NCBI GenBank assembly: GCA_017853455.1
Contig: JAFMJM010000010.1
Coordinates: 1-21,944, forward strand
Length of the DNA: 21,944 nucleotides
Source of the DNA: Acidimicrobiia bacterium
GTDB lineage: Bacteria > Actinomycetota > Acidimicrobiia > IMCC26256 > PALSA-555
Direction: 5' to 3'
Shown here: positions 7,142-13,715 of the stretch, piece after piece
Layout: every line of letters starts with the position of its first letter
Position numbering within the stretch: the stretch's first letter is position 1
Notes under the pieces: generated by a model
Told to the model about the DNA's origin: nothing
Databases searched by the model: none
What the model saw: only the letters and a program-made list of their open reading frames with translations
Translations under genes and position numbers: made by a program

Positions 7142-9787
7142 TCAGGCGGAGGCCCCGGCGACCGCCGCGCGGGCCTGGGCCGCCACGTCGGCCAGGGCGG
7201 CGTCGACGGCGCCGGCGTTGGGACCACCGCCCACGACCACCTCGGCGTTCTTCGCCGTGCCACCACCGAGCAGACGGGCGGCCGACGCCGCCACGGCGGC
7301 GGCCGACACTCCAGCGGCCACGAGGTCGGCGGTGACCGCCACCGCGATGGCGGCCTTCGCACCGTCGGGCGGCACGGTGCCCACCAGGGCCACCACCCCC
7401 GAACCGAGGGCGTCGCGGGTGGCGAGGGCGAGGCGGCGCAGGTCGTCGTTGCCGAGATCGCGGCGCACCGCCACCACGCCGTCGACCGCGCCGGCGGCCA
7501 GGTCACCGGCTTCGCCGGCGGCGGCCTTGGCCTGGGCCGCGGCGATCTCCTGGCGGGCGACCTTGAGGTCGGCGAGGAGCGACTCGATCCGGGCGGGCAC
7601 CTCGGCCGGCGTGACCTGGAGCGACGCGGCGGCCGCCGCCAGGGTGGCCTCCTCGTCGCGGATGTACCCGAACGCGGCGTCACCGGTCACGGCCTCGATG
7701 CGCCGCAGATTGGCGCCGACCGACCCCTCGCTCACGATCTTGATCGGCCCGATGAAGCCGAGGGCGTGCACGTGGGTGCCGCCGCACAGCTCGATGGAGT
7801 GTGGACCGGCCTCGAGCACCCGCACGAGGTCGCCGTACTTGTCGCCGAAGAACGCCATGGCGCCGAGGCCGAGGGCGTGCTCCTTGGTCGTCTCGTAGTG
7901 GCGGACCGCGCCGTCGGTGATGACCTCGGCGTTGGCCAGCGCCTCGACCTCGGCGAGGGCCGAGCGCGGCACCGCCTCGAAGTGGCTGAAGTCGAAGCGC
8001 AGGCGATCGGGGCCGACGTGCGACCCGGCCTGGGCGACGTGCGAGCCGAGCACCTCGCGCAACGCCCAGTGGAGCAGGTGCGTCGCGGTGTGGTTGCGGC
8101 GGATGGCGTCGCGCCGGTCGCCGTCGATCGCGGCGGTCACGACGTCACCCTCGGTGAGCGTGCCCGCCTCGACCACACCCTGGTGGAGGACCAGGCCCGG
8201 GAGGCCGTACTGCGTGTCGGTGACGCGCACCACCGCCCCGTCGGGCCCGGTCAGGGTGCCGGTGTCGCCGACCTGACCACCGCTCTCGGCGTAGAAGGGG
8301 GTGCGGTCGAGCACGACGGCCACCGGGGTCCCGGGGCCCGCCGCGGCGAGCCGGTCGGGCCCGCCGACGACGGCCCGGACCTTGGCGCCGTCGGTGACGT
8401 ACTCCTGGCGACCGGTGAAGTCGGTGGCGCCGACCTCGTCGAGCAGCTCCCGGTAGAGCTCGAGCGGGACGTCGCCCGTGCCACCGGCGGCCTTGTGGGC
8501 CTCCTTGGCGCGGCTGCGCTGCTCGCCCATGCGCTCGTGGAAGCCGTCGAGGTCGACCCCGCGGTCGCGCTCCTCGGCGATCTCACGGGTGAGGTCGATC
8601 GGGAACCCGAGGGTGTCGTGCAGGAAGAAGGCGTCGTCACCGCTGACGTCACCCGACCCGAGCACGCCGTCGAGGAAGTCGAGCCCGCGGGTCAAGGTGG
8701 TGCGGAACCGCTCCTCCTCGCGTCCGACGATGTCGGTGACGAGCTGACGTTGCTTGACGATCTCGGGGTAGGCGTCGCCCATCGCCGCGACCGTGGCCTC
8801 GACCAGCGCCGGGGTGATGAGGGTCTCGGACCCCAGCAGGAACGCGTGGCGCACCGCCCGACGGATGATGCGGCGCAGCACGTAGCCGCGCTCCTCGTTG
8901 GAGGGCACCACGCCGTCGGCGACGAGGAAGGTCATCGTGCGCCCGTGCTCGGCCAGGATGCGCAGCGAGACGTCGGACTCGGTGCCGGGGAAGCCGCCGT
9001 AGGTCACACCGGTCGCCCGCTCGGCGGCCGCGATCAGGGGCCGGAAGACGTCGATGTCCCAGACCGTCTCGGCACCCTGGAGGACCGCCAGGTTGCGCTC
9101 GAGGCCCGCTCCGGTGTCGACGCTCGGGGCCGGCAGCGGCACCAGCTCGCCGTCGGGCCGGGCGTCGTACTGCATGAAGACCAGGTTCCAGATCTCGATG
9201 TAGCGCGCCTCGTTGCCACCGGGGCCGAGCGGCGGGCCGTGGGCGTCGCCGAGGTCCCAGAAGATCTCCGAGCAGGGGCCGCACGGACCGGTGTCGGCCA
9301 TGCGCCAGAAGTTGTCGTCACCGAGACGCTGGATGCGCTCCGCCGGCACCCCCACCACGTCGCGCCAGATCTGCTCGGCCTCGTCGTCGGTGGTGTGGAC
9401 AGTCACCCAGAGGCGGTCGGGGTCGAGCCCGAGCACGTCGGTGTAGAGCTCCCAGGCCCAGCGGATGGCGTCGGTCTTGAAGTAGTCACCGAAACTGAAG
9501 TTTCCGAGCATCTCGAAGAAGGTGAAGTGGCGGTTGGTGCGCCCCACCTCCTCGAGGTCGTTGTGCTTGCCGCCGGCCCGGACGCACTTCTGGACCGAGG
9601 TGGCCCGACGGTACGACGGCGTCTCGTCGCCGACGAAGTACGGCTTGAACGGCACCATGCCGGAGTTGGTGAACAGCAGGGTGGCGTCGATCGGGATGAG
9701 GCTCGCCGACGGCACCACGGTGTGGCCGCGCGCGGCGAAGAAGTCGGTGAAGGCGGCGCGGAGCTCGTCGGCGGAACGGGGCGGCAC
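7142..9787 (-). CDS. alaS: Alanyl-tRNA synthetase
   Basis: 881 residues, full length. It charges tRNA-Ala and clears mischarged Ser/Gly. The class II aminoacylation domain occupies roughly 1-240 (KCVRAGGKHNDLEEVG at 67-82, FEMLGNFSFGDYFK at 91-104, the PSVDTGAGLER segment at 221-231). The tRNA-recognition region follows, then the editing domain with its zinc-type ligands: HTATH at 566-570 and CGGTH at 668-672. An Ala/Gly-rich coiled coil and C-Ala domain end the protein. The GTG at 9787 gives PPRSADELRAAFTDFFAARGH, which aligns with the usual AlaRS N-terminus. There is no Shine-Dalgarno, but TAGCCT lies exactly 6 nt upstream, suggesting a leaderless mRNA. Confidence 0.98.
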   Translation of the reverse strand: MPPRSADELRAAFTDFFAARGHTVVPSASLIPIDATLLFTNSGMVPFKPYFVGDETPSYRRATSVQKCVRAGGKHNDLEEVGRTNRHFTFFEMLGNFSFGDYFKTDAIRWAWELYTDVLGLDPDRLWVTVHTTDDEAEQIWRDVVGVPAERIQRLGDDNFWRMADTGPCGPCSEIFWDLGDAHGPPLGPGGNEARYIEIWNLVFMQYDARPDGELVPLPAPSVDTGAGLERNLAVLQGAETVWDIDVFRPLIAAAERATGVTYGGFPGTESDVSLRILAEHGRTMTFLVADGVVPSNEERGYVLRRIIRRAVRHAFLLGSETLITPALVEATVAAMGDAYPEIVKQRQLVTDIVGREEERFRTTLTRGLDFLDGVLGSGDVSGDDAFFLHDTLGFPIDLTREIAEERDRGVDLDGFHERMGEQRSRAKEAHKAAGGTGDVPLELYRELLDEVGATDFTGRQEYVTDGAKVRAVVGGPDRLAAAGPGTPVAVVLDRTPFYAESGGQVGDTGTLTGPDGAVVRVTDTQYGLPGLVLHQGVVEAGTLTEGDVVTAAIDGDRRDAIRRNHTATHLLHWALREVLGSHVAQAGSHVGPDRLRFDFSHFEAVPRSALAEVEALANAEVITDGAVRHYETTKEHALGLGAMAFFGDKYGDLVRVLEAGPHSIELCGGTHVHALGFIGPIKIVSEGSVGANLRRIEAVTGDAAFGYIRDEEATLAAAAASLQVTPAEVPARIESLLADLKVARQEIAAAQAKAAAGEAGDLAAGAVDGVVAVRRDLGNDDLRRLALATRDALGSGVVALVGTVPPDGAKAAIAVAVTADLVAAGVSAAAVAASAARLLGGGTAKNAEVVVGGGPNAGAVDAALADVAAQARAAVAGASA

Positions 9788-9793
9788 CCGGTC

Positions 9794-9799
9794 AGGCTA
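9794..9799 (-). promoter_or_regulatory. Candidate -10 element of a leaderless alaS promoter
   Basis: TAGCCT on the minus strand, six bases before the alaS GTG. The same hexamer at the same distance precedes hisS. The TAG is also an in-frame stop, so the alaS frame cannot extend further upstream. No -35 hexamer is recognisable. Confidence 0.5.
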
Positions 9800-9805
9800 C
9801 CGCCC

Positions 9806-9820
9806 GGCCCGAACCGGGCC
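9806..9820 (-). terminator. Short GC-rich hairpin between the 81-aa gene and alaS
   Basis: A 6-bp perfect stem (GGCCCG / CGGGCC) with a 3-base loop in the 56-bp gap after the small membrane-protein gene and just upstream of the alaS -10 candidate. There is no U-tract, so it is at best a weak or factor-assisted terminator. It could also be chance in DNA this GC-rich. Confidence 0.25.
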
Positions 9821-9843
9821 CGGGGCGCGTCGGACCTGCGGGA

Positions 9844-10089
9844 TCACCCGGGTGGGGCGTCGCGCCCGCTTTCGGCACGGCGGTCGGGATCGGGCGCGGC
9901 GAACGTCTCGCGCAGGGTGCGCTCCCGGGCGCGCATCTCGGTGCGGCCGGCGGCGAGGGCGTCGGTCCAGGCCCCGCGCACGCGGTCGGTCACCTGGTCG
10001 GGGGTGGCCCGCACCACGACCCGGCGCACCCGCTCCCCCACGTACACACCCAGGCCGAAGCCGGCCGCCACCCAGAACGTGCGCTTCAT
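9844..10089 (-). CDS. Small membrane-anchored protein, DUF6167-like
   Basis: 81 residues. The N-terminus, MKRTFWVAAGFGLGVYVGERV, forms a short Gly-rich membrane helix (about 5-19) followed by a basic, helical, soluble part (TPDQVTDRVRGAWTDALAAG) and a polar tail. The pattern of Arg-Thr-Phe-Trp, a Gly/Ala helix, basic residues, then a TPxx helix resembles, from memory, the DUF6167 proteins encoded just before alaS in other actinobacteria; no search was run. Function unknown. The ATG at 10089 overlaps the upstream gene's stop by 4 nt (ATGA), so it is probably co-translated with the coiled-coil gene and rarA. This is not the longest open frame here; longer upstream starts fall inside the neighbouring gene and give non-protein-like sequence. 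Confidence 0.75.
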   Translation of the reverse strand: MKRTFWVAAGFGLGVYVGERVRRVVVRATPDQVTDRVRGAWTDALAAGRTEMRARERTLRETFAAPDPDRRAESGRDAPPG

Positions 10090-10478
10090 CCGTTCCTCCC
10101 GGATCGTCCCGTGCGGCGCGCCCGTGATCCACCGGGGGTGAGGTTGGCGGCGAGGCGCTGGGCCGTGCGCCGCGCCCCGGCCCCGAAAGCGACCGCCCGG
10201 ACCAGCGGTCCGGTCACGCGCTCGCCCGCCAGCAGCGGCGGCGGATCCTCGATCCCGACGGCCAGGCGCGCCTCGCGGGCGGCGTCGGCGGCGGCCTCGC
10301 TGCGCCGCACGCTGCGCTCGACGTCGGGCAGGAGGCGGTCGCGCACCTCGTGCTCGAGGGCGTCGATCCGGCGCTCGGCCCGGGCCAGGCGGGCCGCCGT
10401 GGCCGCCCACCCGGCCGCCAGGAACGACACCGCCAGCACTGCGAGCACCAGCGCCACGATCGCGATCGCCAAGGTCAT
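10086..10478 (-). CDS. Membrane-anchored helical protein, DUF948-like
   Basis: 130 residues. There is one N-terminal membrane helix (about 3-25, very rich in Ala/Val/Leu). A charged heptad-like helix follows (about 26-75; ARLARAERRIDALEHEV and onward), which probably forms a coiled coil. Then come a PPPLL turn, a Gly/Ala/Arg segment and a very basic C-terminus (RARRTGRSGRNG). The layout and the position between rarA and alaS match the DUF948-type proteins of other actinobacteria, although sequence similarity could not be measured. Function unknown; expected location is the inner membrane with a cytoplasmic helix. The ATG overlaps the rarA stop by 4 nt, and its own stop overlaps the next gene by 4 nt. 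Confidence 0.75.
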   Translation of the reverse strand: MTLAIAIVALVLAVLAVSFLAAGWAATAARLARAERRIDALEHEVRDRLLPDVERSVRRSEAAADAAREARLAVGIEDPPPLLAGERVTGPLVRAVAFGAGARRTAQRLAANLTPGGSRARRTGRSGRNG

Positions 10479-11773
10479 CGGTCGGGCTCCCCCGTCGGCC
10501 GGGCCGGGTCCCGGGCACTCGGCTCGTAGTAGACCCGGTCGGCCACCTCGGCCGGCCGGTACTCCTGGTCGACCCAGCCCCCCGGTTCGTCGTGCGGGTA
10601 GCGGTACCCCGTGCCGTGCCCGAGCTTCGCCGCCCCAGGGTAATGAGCGTCACGGAGGTGGGCCGGGACCCGGCCCGACGGCCGGTCGCGCACGTCGGCC
10701 TGCGCGGCGTCGATGGCCCGGGTCACGGCGTTGGACTTCGGGGCCAGGGCCAGGTGCAGCGCGGCCTGGGCGAGGTTCAGCCGGGCCTCGGGCAGACCCA
10801 CGAACTCGAGGGCGCGCGCGGCGGCGTCGGCGATGAGCAGGGCGGTCGGGTCGGCGAGGCCGATGTCCTCCGACGCCAGGATCACCATCCGGCGGGTGAT
10901 GACCCGCGGGTCCTCGCCCGCCTCGAGCATGCGGGCCATCCAGTGCAGAGCGGCGTCGGGGTCGGAGCCGCGCAGCGACTTGATGAACGCCGACAGCACG
11001 TCGTAGTGCTCGTCGTCGCCGTAGTGCATGGCCCGGAGCGACAGCGCCGCCTCGGCGTCGGCGAGGGTGATCGCGGCCCGCCCGGCCTCGAGGCACAGTG
11101 CGGCGGCCACCTCGAGGGCGGTGAGGGCGTGGCGGGCGTCGCCGTCGGCGCGCACGGCGAGGTGCTCGGCGGCGGCGGGGTCGATCGTGAGACCGTCGTC
11201 GCCCAGACCGCGCTCGGGGTCGGCGACCGCACGGAGCAACAGGGTGCGCAACGCGTCCGACCCGAGCGGCTCGAGCCGGAACAGCGTGGAGCGCGACAGC
11301 AGCGGGCTGGTCAACGAGAAGAAGGGATTCTCGGTGGTGGCGCTGACCAGCACGAGGAGGCCCTCCTCGACGTGCGGGAGCAAGGCGTCCTGCTGGGTGC
11401 GGGTGAAGCGGTGGACCTCGTCGAGGAACAGGATCGTCCCCTGACCGTGCTGGCCGAGCCGGGCGCGGGCCCGCTCGACGACCTCACGGACGTCCTTGAC
11501 CCCGGCGGTGACGGCCGAGAGCGGCTCGAACGCCTTGGCGGTCGCCCCCGCCACCAGGCGGGCGATGGTGGTCTTGCCGGTGCCCGGCGGCCCCCACAGC
11601 ACCACCGACGACAGGCGGTCGGCCTCGATCAGCGCCCGCAGCGGGCGGCCGGCACCGAGGAGGTGCTCCTGTCCGACCACCTCGTCGAGGTTGCGGGGCC
11701 GCAGCCGGGCGGCGAGGGGCGCCCGACGGGACAGGCGTTCCTCCATCGCTGCGCTGAACAGGTCGTCGGCCAC
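10475..11773 (-). CDS. rarA: RarA/MgsA-type replication-associated recombination AAA+ ATPase
   Basis: 432 residues from the GTG at 11773; the ATG at 11746 would be an alternative. RarA is a clamp-loader-like tetrameric ATPase acting at stalled replication forks. Visible: a DDLFS N-terminus, APLAARLRPRNLDEVVGQEHLL at 19-39, Walker A GPPGTGKTT at 61-69, Walker B ILFLDEVHRF at 114-123, SATTENPFF (sensor 1) near 139-147, and the C-terminal MgsA tetramerisation region with ASEDIGLADP and the HLRDAHYPGAAKLGHGTGYRYPHDEPGG block typical of the family. The frame is open well upstream, but the DDLF start is usual in actinobacteria and lies 8 nt after a -10-like TACGAT. The gene is translationally coupled to the two small membrane-protein genes downstream. 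Confidence 0.96.
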   Translation of the reverse strand: MADDLFSAAMEERLSRRAPLAARLRPRNLDEVVGQEHLLGAGRPLRALIEADRLSSVVLWGPPGTGKTTIARLVAGATAKAFEPLSAVTAGVKDVREVVERARARLGQHGQGTILFLDEVHRFTRTQQDALLPHVEEGLLVLVSATTENPFFSLTSPLLSRSTLFRLEPLGSDALRTLLLRAVADPERGLGDDGLTIDPAAAEHLAVRADGDARHALTALEVAAALCLEAGRAAITLADAEAALSLRAMHYGDDEHYDVLSAFIKSLRGSDPDAALHWMARMLEAGEDPRVITRRMVILASEDIGLADPTALLIADAAARALEFVGLPEARLNLAQAALHLALAPKSNAVTRAIDAAQADVRDRPSGRVPAHLRDAHYPGAAKLGHGTGYRYPHDEPGGWVDQEYRPAEVADRVYYEPSARDPARPTGEPDR

Positions 11774-11775
11774 TG

Positions 11776-11798
11776 CCCGGGATCGTACGATTCCCGGG
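11776..11798. promoter_or_regulatory. Near-perfect palindrome with a symmetric -10 element between rarA and the small plus-strand gene
   Basis: CCCGGG, then the perfect 10-bp palindrome ATCGTACGAT (11782-11791), then T and CCCGGG. Both strands therefore carry TACGAT. On the minus strand it lies 8 nt before the rarA GTG, and on the plus strand 6 nt before the GTG at 11798. Both genes would be transcribed as leaderless mRNAs from one shared element. The dyad is also a plausible operator. No clear -35 hexamers are seen on either side. Confidence 0.5.
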
Positions 11799-11995
11799 TG
11801 ACACCGACCGGTCATCCCGCCGATTCCGCCGAACCCGTGCCCGGGCCGTCGGCCGGCGGACGTCGTCGGCTCGTCGTGGCGATCGTGGCCGGCCTGGCCC
11901 TGATCGCCACCCTGGTGGGTCTGCAGCTCGTCGACGAGGGCGACGGACCCGCCCGCACCCGGGGCGCGACTACTTCTTCGGCGCCCGCACGCTGA
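11798..11995 (+). CDS. Small single-span membrane protein, hypothetical
   Basis: 65 residues, and the only plus-strand gene I support here. A short Pro/Ser/Gly-rich N-terminus (about 1-21) is followed by an Arg-Arg-Arg cluster and a clear membrane helix (LVVAIVAGLALIATLVGLQL, about 25-44), then an acidic/Thr-Ser-rich tail (VDEGDGPARTRGATTSSAPAR). The arginine cluster before the helix predicts the N-terminus inside and the tail outside. The stretch 11774-11969 would otherwise be empty, so this is not the shadow of a minus-strand gene, except for its last 26 nt, which overlap the 3' end of aspS tail to tail. It starts with GTG, 6 nt after a -10-like TACGAT. I recognise no family. Codons at both ends are less GC-rich in third position than the middle, a mild caution. 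Confidence 0.6.
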   Translation: MTPTGHPADSAEPVPGPSAGGRRRLVVAIVAGLALIATLVGLQLVDEGDGPARTRGATTSSAPAR

Positions 11996-13715
11996 TCCCG
12001 AGCTCGCGCAGGTGCCGGTCGTCGACCGGCGTCGGCGCACCGGTCAGCGGATCGGCACCCGACTGGGTCTTCGGGAACGCGATGACCTCGCGGATGTTGT
12101 CCTCCCCCGCCAGGATCGCCACGAGGCGGTCGAGGCCGAAGGCGAACCCGGCGTGGGGCGGCGCGCCGTACTTGAAGGCGTCGAGCAGGAACCCGAAGCG
12201 GGCCCGGGCCGTCTCGTCGTCGATGCCGAGCATCGCGAAGATCGCCGCCTGCAGGTCGGGGCGGTGGATCCGCACGCTCCCCGACCCGAGCTCCCAGCCG
12301 TTGCAGACGAGGTCGTACGACAGCGACCGCACCGAGAGGAGCTCCTCGCCGACGGCCCGCTCGAGGAGCGTCACGTCGTCGGGGTGCGGGGCGGTGAACG
12401 GGTGGTGGGCCGGCACGGGTCGGCCGTCGACGATCTCCTCGAACAGCGGGAAGTCGACCACCCAGCAGAAGTGCAGCCCACCCTCGTGGACCGGCGGGCG
12501 GCCGAGGTCGTTGCGGATCGTGCCGAGCACGTGATCGACCATCCGCCGGGCACCCGCCACGATCAACAGCAGGTCGCCAGCCTCGGCGCCGGTGACGTCG
12601 ACGAGCCCGAGCTGCTCGGCCTCGCTCATGAACTTCACGGTCGGGGCCTCGAGGGTGCGGCCGTCGCGGACGCGGACCCAGACCAGCCCGGCCGCGCCGA
12701 GCCCCTGGGCCCGCTCGATCAGGGCGTCGAGGCGGGCCCGTCCGAGGTCGCCCTGGCCCGGCACGCGGATCGCCTTGACCGCGTCGGCCTGGAACGCCCG
12801 GAACTCGGTGGCGCCGAACACCTCGCCGAGGTCCACCAGCTCGAGCCCGAAGCGCAGGTCGGGCTTGTCGGAGCCGAACCGGGCCATGGCCTCGGCGTAG
12901 GTGAGCGTCGGGATGTCGCCGAGCGGCTCGCCGGTGACGGCGGCGACCGCCGCCCGGATCGCCTCGGAGATGACCGCGCGCACGTCGTCACCGTCGGCGA
13001 AGCTCATCTCGGCGTCGAGCTGCATGAACTCGAACTGCCGGTCGGCGCGCAGGTCCTCGTCGCGCAGGCAGCGGGCGACCTGGTAGTAGCGGTCGAGGCC
13101 GCCGACCATCAGGAGCTGCTTGAAGAGCTGTGGGCTCTGCGGCAGGGCGTAGAACTCGCCGGGCGACAGCCGTGACGGCACCACGAAGTCGCGCGCACCC
13201 TCGGGCGTCGAGGCGATCAGCATCGGAGTCTCGACCTCGACGAAGCCCTGGGCGTCCATGGCGTTGCGCACCGCGTTGTTGACGCGCGACCGGATGCGCA
13301 GATTTCGCTGCAGCCGGGCGCTGCGCAGGTCGAGGTAGCGGTGGCGCAGGCGCAGCATCTCGTCGGCCGACGTGCGGTCGTCGATCGGGATCGGCGGGGG
13401 CTCCGAGGCGTTGAGGACCTCGAGCGTGGTCGCCGCCACCTCGACCCCACCGGTGGCGAGGTCGGGGTTGACGGTGCCGTCGGGACGCGGACGGACCGTA
13501 CCGGTGATGCGCAGGCAGTACTCGGCCCGCACGTGGTGGACGTCGGCGCCCTCGACCTGCTCGGGGTCGACGACCACCTGCACGATGCCGGCGGCGTCAC
13601 GGACGTCGAGGAACACGACGCCGCCGTGGTCGCGGCGCGCCGCGACCCAGCCGCAGAGCTCGACGGTCGATCCGGCGTCGTCGGGTCGGACGTCGCCGGC
13701 CCGGTGGGTGCGCAT
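11970..13715 (-). CDS. aspS: Aspartyl-tRNA synthetase, bacterial type, probably non-discriminating
   Basis: 581 residues from the ATG at 13715, which shares one base with the hisS stop (TGATG) and is preceded by a strong GGAGGAGA Shine-Dalgarno. The longer open frame upstream lies inside hisS and is not protein-like. Domains: an OB-fold anticodon-binding domain (1-105, with CGWVAARRDHGGVVFLDVRD), the class II core with motif 2 at about 210-240 (RCLRDEDLRADRQ), the bacterial GAD insertion (about 285-400), and motif 3 with GLDR at 527-530 followed by the IREVIAFPKT block. Motif 2 reads RQFEFMQ where most AspRS have RQPEFTQ. His30 and Gly80 in the anticodon domain match the combination described for non-discriminating AspRS, which also forms Asp-tRNA-Asn for amidation by GatCAB; that is an inference. 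The stop codon is TAG. Confidence 0.97.
   Translation of the reverse strand: MRTHRAGDVRPDDAGSTVELCGWVAARRDHGGVVFLDVRDAAGIVQVVVDPEQVEGADVHHVRAEYCLRITGTVRPRPDGTVNPDLATGGVEVAATTLEVLNASEPPPIPIDDRTSADEMLRLRHRYLDLRSARLQRNLRIRSRVNNAVRNAMDAQGFVEVETPMLIASTPEGARDFVVPSRLSPGEFYALPQSPQLFKQLLMVGGLDRYYQVARCLRDEDLRADRQFEFMQLDAEMSFADGDDVRAVISEAIRAAVAAVTGEPLGDIPTLTYAEAMARFGSDKPDLRFGLELVDLGEVFGATEFRAFQADAVKAIRVPGQGDLGRARLDALIERAQGLGAAGLVWVRVRDGRTLEAPTVKFMSEAEQLGLVDVTGAEAGDLLLIVAGARRMVDHVLGTIRNDLGRPPVHEGGLHFCWVVDFPLFEEIVDGRPVPAHHPFTAPHPDDVTLLERAVGEELLSVRSLSYDLVCNGWELGSGSVRIHRPDLQAAIFAMLGIDDETARARFGFLLDAFKYGAPPHAGFAFGLDRLVAILAGEDNIREVIAFPKTQSGADPLTGAPTPVDDRHLRELGISVRAPKK

Noticed and set aside
6471..7898. Long plus-strand open frame across mltG, ruvX and alaS
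   Set aside because: It spans three real minus-strand genes, begins as Pro/Arg/Gly low complexity and shows no domain.
7766..10141. 791-residue plus-strand open frame opposite alaS
   Set aside because: Antisense frame kept open by very high GC. The translation is rich in Gly/Val/Asp/Arg with no family motifs, while the opposite strand encodes an intact AlaRS.
11774..12040. Upstream extension of rarA by 89 residues
   Set aside because: It would read through the small plus-strand gene and aspS 3' end with low-complexity sequence; the GTG at 11773 gives the usual DDLF start.
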